From: Desulfobulbaceae bacterium
GTDB lineage: Bacteria > Desulfobacterota > Desulfobulbia > Desulfobulbales > Desulfobulbaceae
Assembly (NCBI GenBank): GCA_007121995.1
Contig: SKJK01000089.1
Span: 1 to 8,712, forward strand
Direction of reading: 5' to 3'
DNA: 8,712 bases
Part shown: in pieces, positions 1-6,768 of the stretch
Layout: each line of letters begins with the position of its first letter
How positions within the stretch are numbered: the stretch's first letter is position 1
Translations under genes and position numbers: made by a program
Notes under the pieces: generated by a model
What the model saw: only the letters and a program-made list of their open reading frames with translations
What the model was told of the DNA's origin: nothing
Databases searched by the model: none

Positions 1-157
1 CACCGGAAACAATGTCAGCCACGCCCATAACAAAACCCGACGTCGTTGGTTGCCCAATTTGCAGCGTGTGCGCACAGTCAGCGCCGGCGGTGCCACCATG
101 CGCATCAATGCCTGTACTCGCTGTATCCGTTCCGGAGCCGTGGTTAAACCTGCCTGA
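1..157 (+). CDS. rpmB: 50S ribosomal protein L28 (3' part, 5' end outside window)
   Basis: The open frame is entered at base 2 and stops with TGA at 155-157, giving the last 51 residues. It begins with TGNNVSHAHNKTRRRW, the hallmark L28 segment, followed by LPNLQRVRT and a C-terminal CTRCIRSG. L28 is a structural protein of the large ribosomal subunit. The CTRC pair looks like the second half of the zinc-ribbon found in the cysteine-containing (C+) form of L28; the first Cys pair would lie upstream of the window. The length and ending match a complete C-terminus (GAVVKPA). A GC-rich hairpin follows 21 bases after the stop and probably ends the transcript. The N-terminal residues and the promoter cannot be seen. 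Confidence 0.96.
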   Translation, partial: TGNNVSHAHNKTRRRWLPNLQRVRTVSAGGATMRINACTRCIRSGAVVKPA

Positions 158-178
158 GCACTGAACGTTTTCATATCA

Positions 179-210
179 GGCGAGTCGGTTCCCGCCGACT
201 CGCCTTGTTG
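179..210 (+). terminator. Likely Rho-independent terminator of rpmB
   Basis: A perfect 10-bp GC-rich stem, GGCGAGTCGG (179-188) paired with CCGACTCGCC (195-204), closes a 6-nt loop and is followed by the T-rich TTGTTGT. The hairpin is strong but the T tract is interrupted, so termination efficiency is uncertain. It lies between rpmB and the next co-directional gene, so that gene either has its own promoter in the remaining ~50 bases or depends on read-through. Confidence 0.7.
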
Positions 211-262
211 TCATCCGGGTGAACGCGAACCGGAATGGCTGTACCGACCAATGGAGGAATCC

Positions 263-523
263 ATGAGCGAAGAACATGAGGTGCAATTTCTGTCCTATGA
301 AGAGGCAGTCCGCTTGGTTGCCGCCATTCAGGAGGAGGAAGATGTCGATGATCCTGATCGTCGGATCTTCAACGTCTACAACCACCAGGACAAGGAAATC
401 TGCTGGTTTGACTATGACGAGGTCATGCGTGATGCTGGAATCACGGGCACCGATGACGCCGCCAAGGAAAAGCTGACCCAGTATATCATGAACCACATCC
501 CTGACTGGGCATTGGACATCTGA
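263..523 (+). CDS. Small highly acidic protein of unknown function (86 aa)
   Basis: I do not recognise this protein. The ATG at 263 is preferred over an in-frame ATG at 251 because GGAGG (253-257) sits 5 bases before it and would lie inside the gene if 251 were used. The product has 23 Asp/Glu against 7 Lys/Arg, with an acidic run EEEDVDDPD near residues 28-36. It is soluble-looking, with no signal peptide or membrane segment. An N-terminal amphipathic stretch (SYEEAVRLVAAIQ) is followed by a segment rich in Tyr, Phe and Trp (NVYNHQDKEICWFDYDEV), then a short probable helix and the ending IPDWALDI. It follows rpmB on the same strand beyond a hairpin, and ends 16 bases before the convergent SDR stop. 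A good ribosome binding site and a coherent amino-acid composition argue that it is real. Confidence 0.75.
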   Translation: MSEEHEVQFLSYEEAVRLVAAIQEEEDVDDPDRRIFNVYNHQDKEICWFDYDEVMRDAGITGTDDAAKEKLTQYIMNHIPDWALDI

Positions 524-539
524 TTTGTCCTGATCCTGT

Positions 540-1361
540 TTAGAGTATTCCTCCGGGCATCTTCGGAGGCAATTCCCCGCCCAGTACATATCCCCCATCC
601 ATCCTCAGAATCGCCCCGGTGAGGAAATCCGCATCTCTGACCAGGAAAAGAACAGCCCTGGCCACTTCTTCCAGAGTTCCGGTCCGTCCCAGCAGGGTGT
701 GGGTGAGGAGCTCTTCGCGCTGACCTGCGCTGAGCAGGTCCCAGCCCCTTGTTCCCGGACCGTGCCTGCTATCGATCAGACCGAGCATGAGTTCGTTTAC
801 TCTGATATTTGGTGCCCCTATCCTGGCCCAGGTCTCGGTCAGGAGAGAGACTCCTCTGTTGGCGGCGGCGTAGCCGTCATTGAACAGGAGCCCGGCTGGT
901 CCGGTCCGCCCGACCTGACCGGCGATGGACGAGATGTTGACCACAACCGCTTCCCGGCTGTGGCGGAGCAGCGGTAGCGCCTGATCGAAGACCAGCCATT
1001 TGGCGTGCAGGGTGGTCTCCTGCTCCAGTTGCCATTGCTGACGATTCACCTCCCGGTGGTAGCTGCCATGGAGGATGGGCATGCCACCGCGTTCGATGTT
1101 GTTGATCAGGATGTCAAGCCCACCGGACCACTCACTGATTGCCGTCATGAGACCGGCAACCTGATCGGGACTGCGGAGGTCAACGGGAAGAACGAGGTGC
1201 TGGTGGTCGGCGAATTCTTCAGCCATGGCCGTCGTCGATTCCGGCCAGTCAAACCAGGGCAGGGCCAAGCGGACTCCGTGATCAGCCAGTATTCTGGCAA
1301 TGGCCAGGCCGATACCTCGTGAAGCGCCCAGTACCAGGGCCGTTTTTCCGGTAATCTTCAT
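540..1361 (-). CDS. SDR-family oxidoreductase-like protein with degenerate catalytic tetrad
   Basis: The 273-aa product has the classical short-chain dehydrogenase/reductase fold pattern. The Rossmann nucleotide-binding loop LGASRGIG is at residues 11-18 (G12, G16, G18), with DILINN at 83-88, NISSIAG at 142-148, and the C-terminal LTGAILRMDGGY typical of the family. The start is ATG at 1361, preceded by GAGGAG; a TTG 15 bases upstream overlaps that site and is less likely. By alignment in my head with FabG-type enzymes the tetrad Asn-Ser-Tyr-Lys reads T117-S145-Y164-N168: Ser and Tyr remain, but the YxxxK motif is YAAAN. The Ser-Tyr distance is also about 6 residues longer than usual. NAD(P)(H) binding is likely, while ordinary oxidoreductase activity is doubtful. 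Substrate is unknown. It is divergent from the M16 protease gene and convergent with the acidic ORF. Confidence 0.88.
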   Translation of the reverse strand: MKITGKTALVLGASRGIGLAIARILADHGVRLALPWFDWPESTTAMAEEFADHQHLVLPVDLRSPDQVAGLMTAISEWSGGLDILINNIERGGMPILHGSYHREVNRQQWQLEQETTLHAKWLVFDQALPLLRHSREAVVVNISSIAGQVGRTGPAGLLFNDGYAAANRGVSLLTETWARIGAPNIRVNELMLGLIDSRHGPGTRGWDLLSAGQREELLTHTLLGRTGTLEEVARAVLFLVRDADFLTGAILRMDGGYVLGGELPPKMPGGIL

Positions 1362-1578
1362 CTTGCCTCTCCTCAATGCCCTTCCTATAGTAATACCACA
1401 TGTGTTTTTTCATAATACCTTTCACCAGCACTTCGTGTGCAGAGGATCACTATAGACCTTCAGGTTGTTTATTTACCTATGGCACATTGGTAAACGGTCC
1501 CAGCTCCGAGGTCAGACAGTTTTTTCCTTGCACCAGGTGAACGTGTACTTTTCATACATCAAATACAAGGGTTCAACA
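1362..1578. promoter_or_regulatory. Divergent intergenic region between SDR and M16 protease genes
   Basis: This 217-bp gap separates two start codons pointing away from each other, so it should hold promoters for both. It is more AT-rich than the flanking genes, especially around 1386-1425. A short palindrome CACATGTG lies at about 1398-1405, in front of the SDR gene. On the protease side, TTGCAC at 1528-1533 could be a -35 box, but no good -10 follows at normal spacing, so I assign no promoter. The frame upstream of the protease stays open back to a TTG at 1465, but this stretch lacks a start signal and sits before a clear signal peptide. Confidence 0.5.
1472..1494. promoter_or_regulatory. 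Operator-like dyad TTTACC-N11-GGTAAA
   Basis: Perfect 6-base inverted half-sites at 1472-1477 and 1489-1494 are separated by 11 bases, giving a 23-bp dyad 85 bases upstream of the protease start. The size and symmetry suit a dimeric regulator, but a single occurrence of 6-bp arms can arise by chance. No regulator gene is adjacent. Confidence 0.25.
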
Positions 1579-4458
1579 ATGCGGCAATTGTCATTTCGAG
1601 TTTATTTGACGTGGGTCTCTTTTCTCTGTTTCCTTGCTGCCATGGCTGCAGCCGCACCTCTACCGGTGCATGCCGATTCCAGCCCGGGCGACACCTCTCT
1701 CTGCCTGACCTCTGGCTGGCCACAGGATCACAGCGATCTGGCTCCTGATCCTGCTTTGACTTTCGGTCAACTCGACAACGGACTACGCTATGTGCTCATG
1801 GTGAATCGTGAACCGGAAAACAGAGTGGCGCTGTTTCTTAACGTCCAAGCGGGCTCGATCCGGGAGACTGAAGAACAGCGAGGAATAGCTCATTATCTCG
1901 AACACATGCTCTTCAACGGCACCACCCACTATCCACCGGGGACTCTGGTTGAATATTTTCAATCCATTGGTATGGGATTCGGAGCGGATACCAACGCCCA
2001 TACCAGTTTTGACGAGACGGTGTACAAACTGATTCTGCCGTCTGGAGAGCCGGGGTTCCTTGATGACGGTTTCCGGGTTCTGGCTGATTATGCCAGGGGG
2101 GCCTTGCTGCTCGAAGAAGAAGTGGAACGGGAACGCGGGATTATCCTGGCTGAAAAACGGAGTCGTGATTCTGCCGCGGCAAGGGTCTGGAAACGGCAAC
2201 TGCAGGCTGCGTTTGCCGGAACTCTCCCGGCACAACGCGATCCCATCGGGGTCGCGGAGGTGATTCAAACAGCGGACAGTCAATTGCTTCGGGATTTCTA
2301 CGACCGCTGGTACCGGCCTGAAAATATGATGGTTGTCGTCGTCGGTGATATGGATCCGTTCGAGACGGCCGATATTCTCACCAGCCATTTCGATTCGTTG
2401 ACCGGAGAGGGTGAAGTTGGTGCATGCCCCCAATTCGGTACAGTTGCGGAGTCAGGGCTTGACATCCTCTTCTTGCCCGAACCGGAACTCGGGTATACCG
2501 GCATTGGGTTGACAACGGTCTATAATACGGCACCGCAACCGCATACTTTTGCACGGAGCACCACACTGTTCCGCCAATTTGTCGCTTTTTCCCTTTTCAA
2601 CAGACGGTTGCAGCAACTCGAACGGCAACCGGACAGTCCACTTTCCCATACCGGTGCCCGGGCTTCGATTTTTCTGCAGCGAATCGGTTACGCTTCCATT
2701 GGTGCCCGAGTTGAGAGCAGTCGTTGGCAGGAGGGGCTCGATTTGTTGCAACGCACCCTGATCCAGGCTAAAGAGCATGGTTTTACGGCCGCGGAGTTGG
2801 AGCGGGGCAAGCGGGAGATCATCGCCATGCTTGATAAAGCGGTGCAGACTGGCGCTTCCCGCAACAGCCGTGACCTGGCGGCAACGTTTGTCAGCAAGCT
2901 CAACAATAACGAGGTTATCCTCTCTCCAGTCCAGGAAAGAGCTCTGTATGGGCCGATTCTGGAGACGATGACGCTTGAGGACGTTCATGCCGCTTTTCGT
3001 GACTTGTGGGATCGTCCGCGAAGGGTGGTGGAAGTGGTCGGTGTTCCCGGGACCGGGTTGGCAAAAAACGGGGCCGAAGAGACGATCCGGCGGGTTTTTG
3101 CCGCTGCTTCGGCCGAGACGGTTCAACCTTGGTCCGAGCCGGAGTGGAAACCCTTTCCCTATCTGCCAGTGCCTGAGAGTACGGGTGTCATTGCTGAGCA
3201 GGTCCACCGCGAAGCCGTCGGTGTCGAGACCTCCGTGTTTGCTGGTGGAGTGCGCCTCAACACCAAAGTTACCGATTATCAGGCCAATCAAGTGCTTTTC
3301 TCGGTTCAGTTTGGGACAGGCAGGCAGAGTGAACCGGTGACCGGCCTAGCCCCCATCGCCGAGGCTGTGGTCAGGGAAAGCGGGGTTGGTGGTTTGACCC
3401 GAGAGGAGCTGGCAGCGGCTCTGGCCGGCACCAATGCGACCCTTGATTTCCGGATCGGTCCGGAGAGTTTTTCCCTGCACGGCTCCGCCCTGGCCGATGA
3501 GATTGAATTGCTGGTGCAACTAGCCTACACTCGACTTAATGATCCCGCATTCCGGGTCGATGCCTTTCGCCGCGCTCGGGAGCAACTGCGGCAGATGCAC
3601 GAACAGATGGTCAGTACGGTGGAGGGCGTGTACCAGGTGCAGGGCGAAGCGATCCTGGCCCCTGGCAGCAGAGAATACGGCCTCCCAGCCTGGGAGCAGA
3701 TTGACCGGGGCACCCTTGAGCAGGTTGCTGCTTGGCTGGAGCCAATCTTTACTCAAGAACCACTTGAAATCAACGTGGTCGGCGATATAGATCCCAAGGA
3801 AGTCGCACGCCTGGTCGGCAGCTATTTTGGCGGTGCACAACGATCCCCACAGAAGGTGCAGCCGGCACAGCCGATTGTCTTTCCAACCGGCCAGCAGCAT
3901 ATTCTGCCGGTAGACAGTTCCACAGACAAGGCTCTGGTGACCGTGGCCTGGGCAACCAACGATTTCTGGGATATTTCTGCTGTCAGGAGGCTCAATGTGC
4001 TGGCAGCCGTGCTCAACGATCGTCTTCGGGTTGATATCCGCCAGGAATTGGGAGCAACGTACTCTCCCCGGGTGTTCAGTCGTCCCAGCCGCGTTCATGA
4101 CGGCTTTGGCCTGATGATCAGCTCTTTGACGGCTGATCCGGATCAGGCCGAATTCCTGGCGGAAAAAATTCGTGAGATCGCATCTGTACTCTCCCGGGAG
4201 GGGGTGAATGAAGATGAATTGCGTCGGGCTCTGGAGCCGACTCTGACCTCAATCCGTGACATGCAGCGTACCAACCGATATTGGCTTGAATCGGTGCTCA
4301 ACCTCTCTCACCGCCATCCGCAGCAGTTGCGGTGGCCCTTGACCATCCGAGAAGATTTTACAGCGATCTCAGCTGCCGATGTAACTGCGCTGGCCGAGCG
4401 TTTCCTGCGCGAGGAGCTGGCGGCAACGGTGATTGTCACCCCGGATCGGGGGGAGTGA
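1579..4458 (+). CDS. Secreted M16-family zinc metalloprotease (insulinase/pitrilysin type)
   Basis: The start is ATG 1579, preceded by AAGG and followed at once by a Sec signal peptide: basic MRQLSFR, hydrophobic core VSFLCFLAAMAAAA, and probable cleavage after VHA around residue 33. The product is 959 aa. The inverted zinc motif HxxEH is H105-YLE-H109, with the third ligand likely E185 in ERERGIILAE, about 76 residues on, as in M16 enzymes. Two M16 repeats follow the family plan: an N-terminal catalytic half and a C-terminal half without HxxEH. The C-terminal half carries the substrate-binding Arg/Tyr pair in RQELGATYS (R821, Y828). So this is a single-chain clamshell protease of the PqqL/pitrilysin class, expected to degrade peptides in the periplasm. 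All catalytic elements look intact. It is flanked by a divergent SDR and a convergent stress gene, so probably transcribed alone. Confidence 0.95.
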   Translation: MRQLSFRVYLTWVSFLCFLAAMAAAAPLPVHADSSPGDTSLCLTSGWPQDHSDLAPDPALTFGQLDNGLRYVLMVNREPENRVALFLNVQAGSIRETEEQRGIAHYLEHMLFNGTTHYPPGTLVEYFQSIGMGFGADTNAHTSFDETVYKLILPSGEPGFLDDGFRVLADYARGALLLEEEVERERGIILAEKRSRDSAAARVWKRQLQAAFAGTLPAQRDPIGVAEVIQTADSQLLRDFYDRWYRPENMMVVVVGDMDPFETADILTSHFDSLTGEGEVGACPQFGTVAESGLDILFLPEPELGYTGIGLTTVYNTAPQPHTFARSTTLFRQFVAFSLFNRRLQQLERQPDSPLSHTGARASIFLQRIGYASIGARVESSRWQEGLDLLQRTLIQAKEHGFTAAELERGKREIIAMLDKAVQTGASRNSRDLAATFVSKLNNNEVILSPVQERALYGPILETMTLEDVHAAFRDLWDRPRRVVEVVGVPGTGLAKNGAEETIRRVFAAASAETVQPWSEPEWKPFPYLPVPESTGVIAEQVHREAVGVETSVFAGGVRLNTKVTDYQANQVLFSVQFGTGRQSEPVTGLAPIAEAVVRESGVGGLTREELAAALAGTNATLDFRIGPESFSLHGSALADEIELLVQLAYTRLNDPAFRVDAFRRAREQLRQMHEQMVSTVEGVYQVQGEAILAPGSREYGLPAWEQIDRGTLEQVAAWLEPIFTQEPLEINVVGDIDPKEVARLVGSYFGGAQRSPQKVQPAQPIVFPTGQQHILPVDSSTDKALVTVAWATNDFWDISAVRRLNVLAAVLNDRLRVDIRQELGATYSPRVFSRPSRVHDGFGLMISSLTADPDQAEFLAEKIREIASVLSREGVNEDELRRALEPTLTSIRDMQRTNRYWLESVLNLSHRHPQQLRWPLTIREDFTAISAADVTALAERFLREELAATVIVTPDRGE

Positions 4459-4495
4459 AGCATGTTCGTTTGAGTTGATTTTCGGCTTGCCAGGG

Positions 4496-5428
4496 TTATC
4501 CGGCCAGCCATACGGCGATATTCTGCGCTTGCTTCAGGGTCCGGTCGGATACACCTTTGATTTGGCCTGCGCTGCCACCCCGGCTCCGTCGGCCAATGAC
4601 GATGGTGCCGCAATTGTGCTGTTTTGCTTGCCGGAGGAGGTCGGTGCCGACATCAATGTGCATCTGCATGGGTAATTGCGTGATACGGTTTTTGGGGATC
4701 CCATTTTCCATCAGTAGTTGCGCGTGGGCATAAAACAGGAAATTTTCGAGGTCGAGATACTGGTCGCACCATGCCTTGCCCCATTGCTGATGGAATGCCT
4801 CCGGCTGGGCTGGTTGTTGTTTACCAAAGACGCTGTCCGAGTGATACAGGCAAATATCCATCCCGGCATGGCCTTTGAGCATGTAGGCGAGGTGATCGGC
4901 GGCCATGAGTGAGGCAGGCTGGCTGTGGACAGCAAGGAGGAATCGGTTGGAGGTAACGGTCCCGTCCACCAGCCACAGAGGCATGTTGTGACATGAATCA
5001 ACCAGTTTTGCCGAGGTGCTGCCGAAAAACATGTTGCCGACCGCGCCGTGACCACGCCGGCCAATGAGCACACTGTCATAATGACCGCGTTGGGCCTCGT
5101 CGCGAATGGCGGCGCCAATTCCAGCTGACGAGGCCGTTTTGACATGGGTTTTGATACGATCAGCGGCGATTCCCTGGCGCTGCAACCTTTCCTGAGCGTC
5201 CCGGAGATACTTGCGGGCCACTTGAGCGCGTTTATCTGTTGCCGGGGCTTGCCTGCGGTACGGGTCTACGTCGAACATCCACTCCTTGCCTGCGTCACCA
5301 CCTGAGGGAGCCACACTGACAAGATGGATGGACAGGTTTTTATCGGCACCGAAAAGGCGGGCCAGGTAGTCCAGGCTGTTGGAACTTGATGCTGAACCAT
5401 CAATGGCCACTAGTATTGCTTTATCCAT
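4496..5428 (-). CDS. Tandem-domain universal stress protein (UspA family)
   Basis: The 310-aa product contains two Usp domains, roughly residues 1-157 and 160-310. Domain 1 has the starting strand ILVAIDGS with the nucleotide-contacting Asp at D10. It also has the complete ATP-binding loop G-2x-G-9x-G-S (G123, G126, G136, S137), so it should bind ATP like the MJ0577-type proteins. Domain 2 ends in the usual Usp strand (TIVIGRRS), but the Asp position reads LAVHSQ (His168) and the loop is GRRS...GVS, with the second Gly replaced by Ser282. It is therefore probably a non-binding, structural or regulatory half. The protein is cytoplasmic with no signal peptide. The ATG at 5428 is preceded by AGGA. 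It lies 182 bp downstream of the membrane protein gene on the same strand, and is convergent with the protease. Usp proteins are commonly linked to survival under growth arrest or stress; the specific trigger here is unknown. Confidence 0.94.
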   Translation of the reverse strand: MDKAILVAIDGSASSSNSLDYLARLFGADKNLSIHLVSVAPSGGDAGKEWMFDVDPYRRQAPATDKRAQVARKYLRDAQERLQRQGIAADRIKTHVKTASSAGIGAAIRDEAQRGHYDSVLIGRRGHGAVGNMFFGSTSAKLVDSCHNMPLWLVDGTVTSNRFLLAVHSQPASLMAADHLAYMLKGHAGMDICLYHSDSVFGKQQPAQPEAFHQQWGKAWCDQYLDLENFLFYAHAQLLMENGIPKNRITQLPMQMHIDVGTDLLRQAKQHNCGTIVIGRRSRGGSAGQIKGVSDRTLKQAQNIAVWLAG

Positions 5429-5449
5429 CTGTATATCCTGTTGGCAGCG

Positions 5450-5471
5450 AAAAGGAAGCCTCCTTCCTTTT
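5450..5471 (-). terminator. Hairpin between membrane protein and Usp genes (terminator or leader element)
   Basis: A perfect 9-bp stem AAAAGGAAG/CTTCCTTTT with a 4-base loop lies 22 bases upstream of the Usp start codon. Read in the gene direction, the loop is GAGG and the 3' arm ends in TTTT. The stem is AT-rich at its base, so it is only moderately stable. It could end transcription from the upstream membrane protein gene, or sit in the Usp leader as a regulatory structure. With so little distance to the start codon, a Usp promoter between hairpin and gene is unlikely. Confidence 0.35.
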
Positions 5472-5521
5472 TCGGAAAATGTACGTGTGTGGTTGCCTGT
5501 CAGTAGTCTTATGTTGGTATG

Positions 5522-5533
5522 GCCTGATCAGGC
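5522..5533. promoter_or_regulatory. 12-bp perfect palindrome GCCTGATCAGGC upstream of Usp gene
   Basis: A perfect 12-base palindrome centred between 5527 and 5528 lies 94 bases upstream of the Usp start. Each side is bordered on the top strand by TATG, one base away on the left. It sits in the 182-bp gap between two - strand genes, and could be a dimeric operator. A second, looser inverted repeat nearby pairs AGCGGTG (5548-5554) with CACCGCT (5583-5589). Neither matches an operator I can name. Confidence 0.3.
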
Positions 5534-5610
5534 TATGCAAGCGCTGGAGCGGTGTCTTTCGATTGCTTGTCGTTTTCGCCGGCACCGCTGGCCGAGGCTC
5601 TTGTCCAGCT

Positions 5611-6582
5611 TTATAATGTGATATAATAATATAAAAATGTCACGAAAACTATACTGATGGCGCGAAAACTCTGGCTGAAAATGATCAGCTGCGCTGCCAG
5701 GCCGGGCTTGAAAATGCCAGCATAATAGGGATACTGGTGGCGAAGAGCGCGAATGGGGGAGGAGAGAATGTTACCGACAAGCAACGCCAGAACGATCTCC
5801 CGCGAGGACATGGAACCGGTGGCAAGAAGAGCACCGGCCGCTGCCAATCCGGCGGTAAATTCAGCGGCCACTTGAAAGGTGATAATGGATATGGCCTGGG
5901 GGCTGAGCCAGGAGAGCCAGCTGAGATGTTCGGTCATGAAGCGCTGGGTCGCGGTAAAAAAACCGGCTTCATTGAGGAAATAAAAGAGTGTGTAAATCGG
6001 TGCGGTATAGCTGATAATTTTACGAATCCGCCGCCGGAAACGCTGCATGCCGTTTTTCAGAGCGGAACGGAAAGATTGGCGTTGATCCCGGGGCGCATTG
6101 GCCTGCGCGATCTCCTCGGTCTTAACGGCGGGCAGGAGTAGCCTGGCCAGCAGAGTGATCACCAGAGTGCGGAGAAGGGCGGCGCCAACGGTCAGGCCGA
6201 GGTAAACAAAGGCTGCCCCTTTGATAATCGGTACAGCAATGAAGAAGGTTGTCGGCAGGTGGAGGAAATTGTTGGGCAGACTGTTGAAAAGATTGGCAAG
6301 AATTAATTCCCGGCGACTGAGTTTCTTGGTGTCGTATCCCTCCGCCAGCATGGTGTTGGCAGCGATTCCTGAGAAGAAGCACATGGAAAAAGAGGCACCG
6401 GTGAGGGGGGAAAGGTGACCGAATCGGGTCAGGGGACGGGCGATGACAGCCAGCTTTTTTGTCCAGTTGAGCGACTCGATGACCAGGGCCACCAGCAGTC
6501 CGACAGCGAGAAAGAGAAGCAGGCGCGTCAGGGGCCAGCCAAGATGCACCCAGAGGTGGATGAAAGTGTCGGTTGTCAACAT
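5611..6582 (-). CDS. Polytopic membrane protein, nucleoside-recognition (Gate) domain type
   Basis: This 323-aa integral membrane protein has about eight hydrophobic segments, at approximately residues 16-38, 58-78, 93-119, 121-151, 189-208, 222-255, 261-279 and 288-320. A strongly basic loop (172-188, RSALKNG then RFRRRIRK) lies between the two halves and is probably cytoplasmic. Polar residues inside membrane stretches, such as ANLFNSLPNNFLHLP (96-110) and the later GNILSSPIRAL, recall the Gate/nucleoside-recognition family (Pfam PF07670 style). That family includes bacterial and archaeal transporters and spore-maturation-like proteins. The name does not prove nucleoside transport, and the substrate is unknown. 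ATG 6582 is the only good start before an upstream in-frame stop; its ribosome binding site is weak. The gene is divergent from rtcB, and the Usp gene follows 182 bp downstream on the same strand. Confidence 0.8.
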   Translation of the reverse strand: MLTTDTFIHLWVHLGWPLTRLLLFLAVGLLVALVIESLNWTKKLAVIARPLTRFGHLSPLTGASFSMCFFSGIAANTMLAEGYDTKKLSRRELILANLFNSLPNNFLHLPTTFFIAVPIIKGAAFVYLGLTVGAALLRTLVITLLARLLLPAVKTEEIAQANAPRDQRQSFRSALKNGMQRFRRRIRKIISYTAPIYTLFYFLNEAGFFTATQRFMTEHLSWLSWLSPQAISIITFQVAAEFTAGLAAAGALLATGSMSSREIVLALLVGNILSSPIRALRHQYPYYAGIFKPGLAAQLIIFSQSFRAISIVFVTFLYYYITL

Positions 6583-6768
6583 GATGGTGTATGAAAGGTT
6601 CGATGATAAGCTGAAATCCTAAGAAAATGGCCGAATTGATAATGTCAGACCCGGTGTGGCAGGGCACAGGCCGAGGAATCATTCTCTACCCGGTCACGGT
6701 AGGGGGCATTGTGTGGGTTGCCGCGCTCCTCACTATATAGCGGAAATCGGAGAGAGCAAGAGAGGACT
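6583..6768. promoter_or_regulatory. Divergent intergenic region between membrane protein gene and rtcB
   Basis: This 186-bp gap separates two outward-facing starts. For rtcB, TTGTGT (6709-6714) and TATATA (6734-6739) could be -35 and -10 boxes, but their 19-base spacing is long. For the membrane protein gene, CTGACA on the - strand (6648-6643) resembles a -35 box, without a clear -10. A short inverted repeat CTACC/GGTAG lies at 6686-6690 and 6698-6702. None of these is strong on its own. Confidence 0.45.
6657..6671 (+). promoter_or_regulatory. Weak sigma-54-like promoter match upstream of rtcB
   Basis: TGGCAG-N5-AGGC has the required GG-N10-GC spacing of -24/-12 promoters and a good -24 element (TGGCA), but its -12 element is AGGC instead of TTGC. 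In Escherichia coli the rtcBA operon is sigma-54 dependent through RtcR, which makes the match worth recording. No rtcR gene is visible in this window. It may be a chance match. Confidence 0.2.

Noticed and set aside
550..569. Hairpin CCTCCG/CGGAGG near the end of the SDR gene as a bidirectional terminator
   Set aside because: It lies within the coding end of the SDR gene, has an 8-base loop and no T run on either strand.
1465..1578. 38-codon in-frame extension upstream of the M16 protease, starting with TTG
   Set aside because: It would bury the clear Sec signal peptide that begins at the ATG of 1579, it has a poor start signal, and it overlaps the operator-like dyad.
2452..3291. Antisense open frame of about 280 codons inside the M16 gene
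   Set aside because: It lies entirely opposite a well-supported protease coding sequence; its translation shows no family motif and looks like a codon-bias shadow.
4459..4495. Terminator between the convergent protease and stress genes
   Set aside because: An imperfect GGCTTGCC/GGCCAGCC pairing starts near here but runs into the Usp coding end, contains a mismatch and lacks a T tract on its 3' side.
5737..6141. Plus-strand open frame of about 134 codons opposite the membrane protein gene
   Set aside because: The minus-strand frame encodes coherent membrane segments along its full length, whereas this frame gives a Gly/Lys-rich low-information product.
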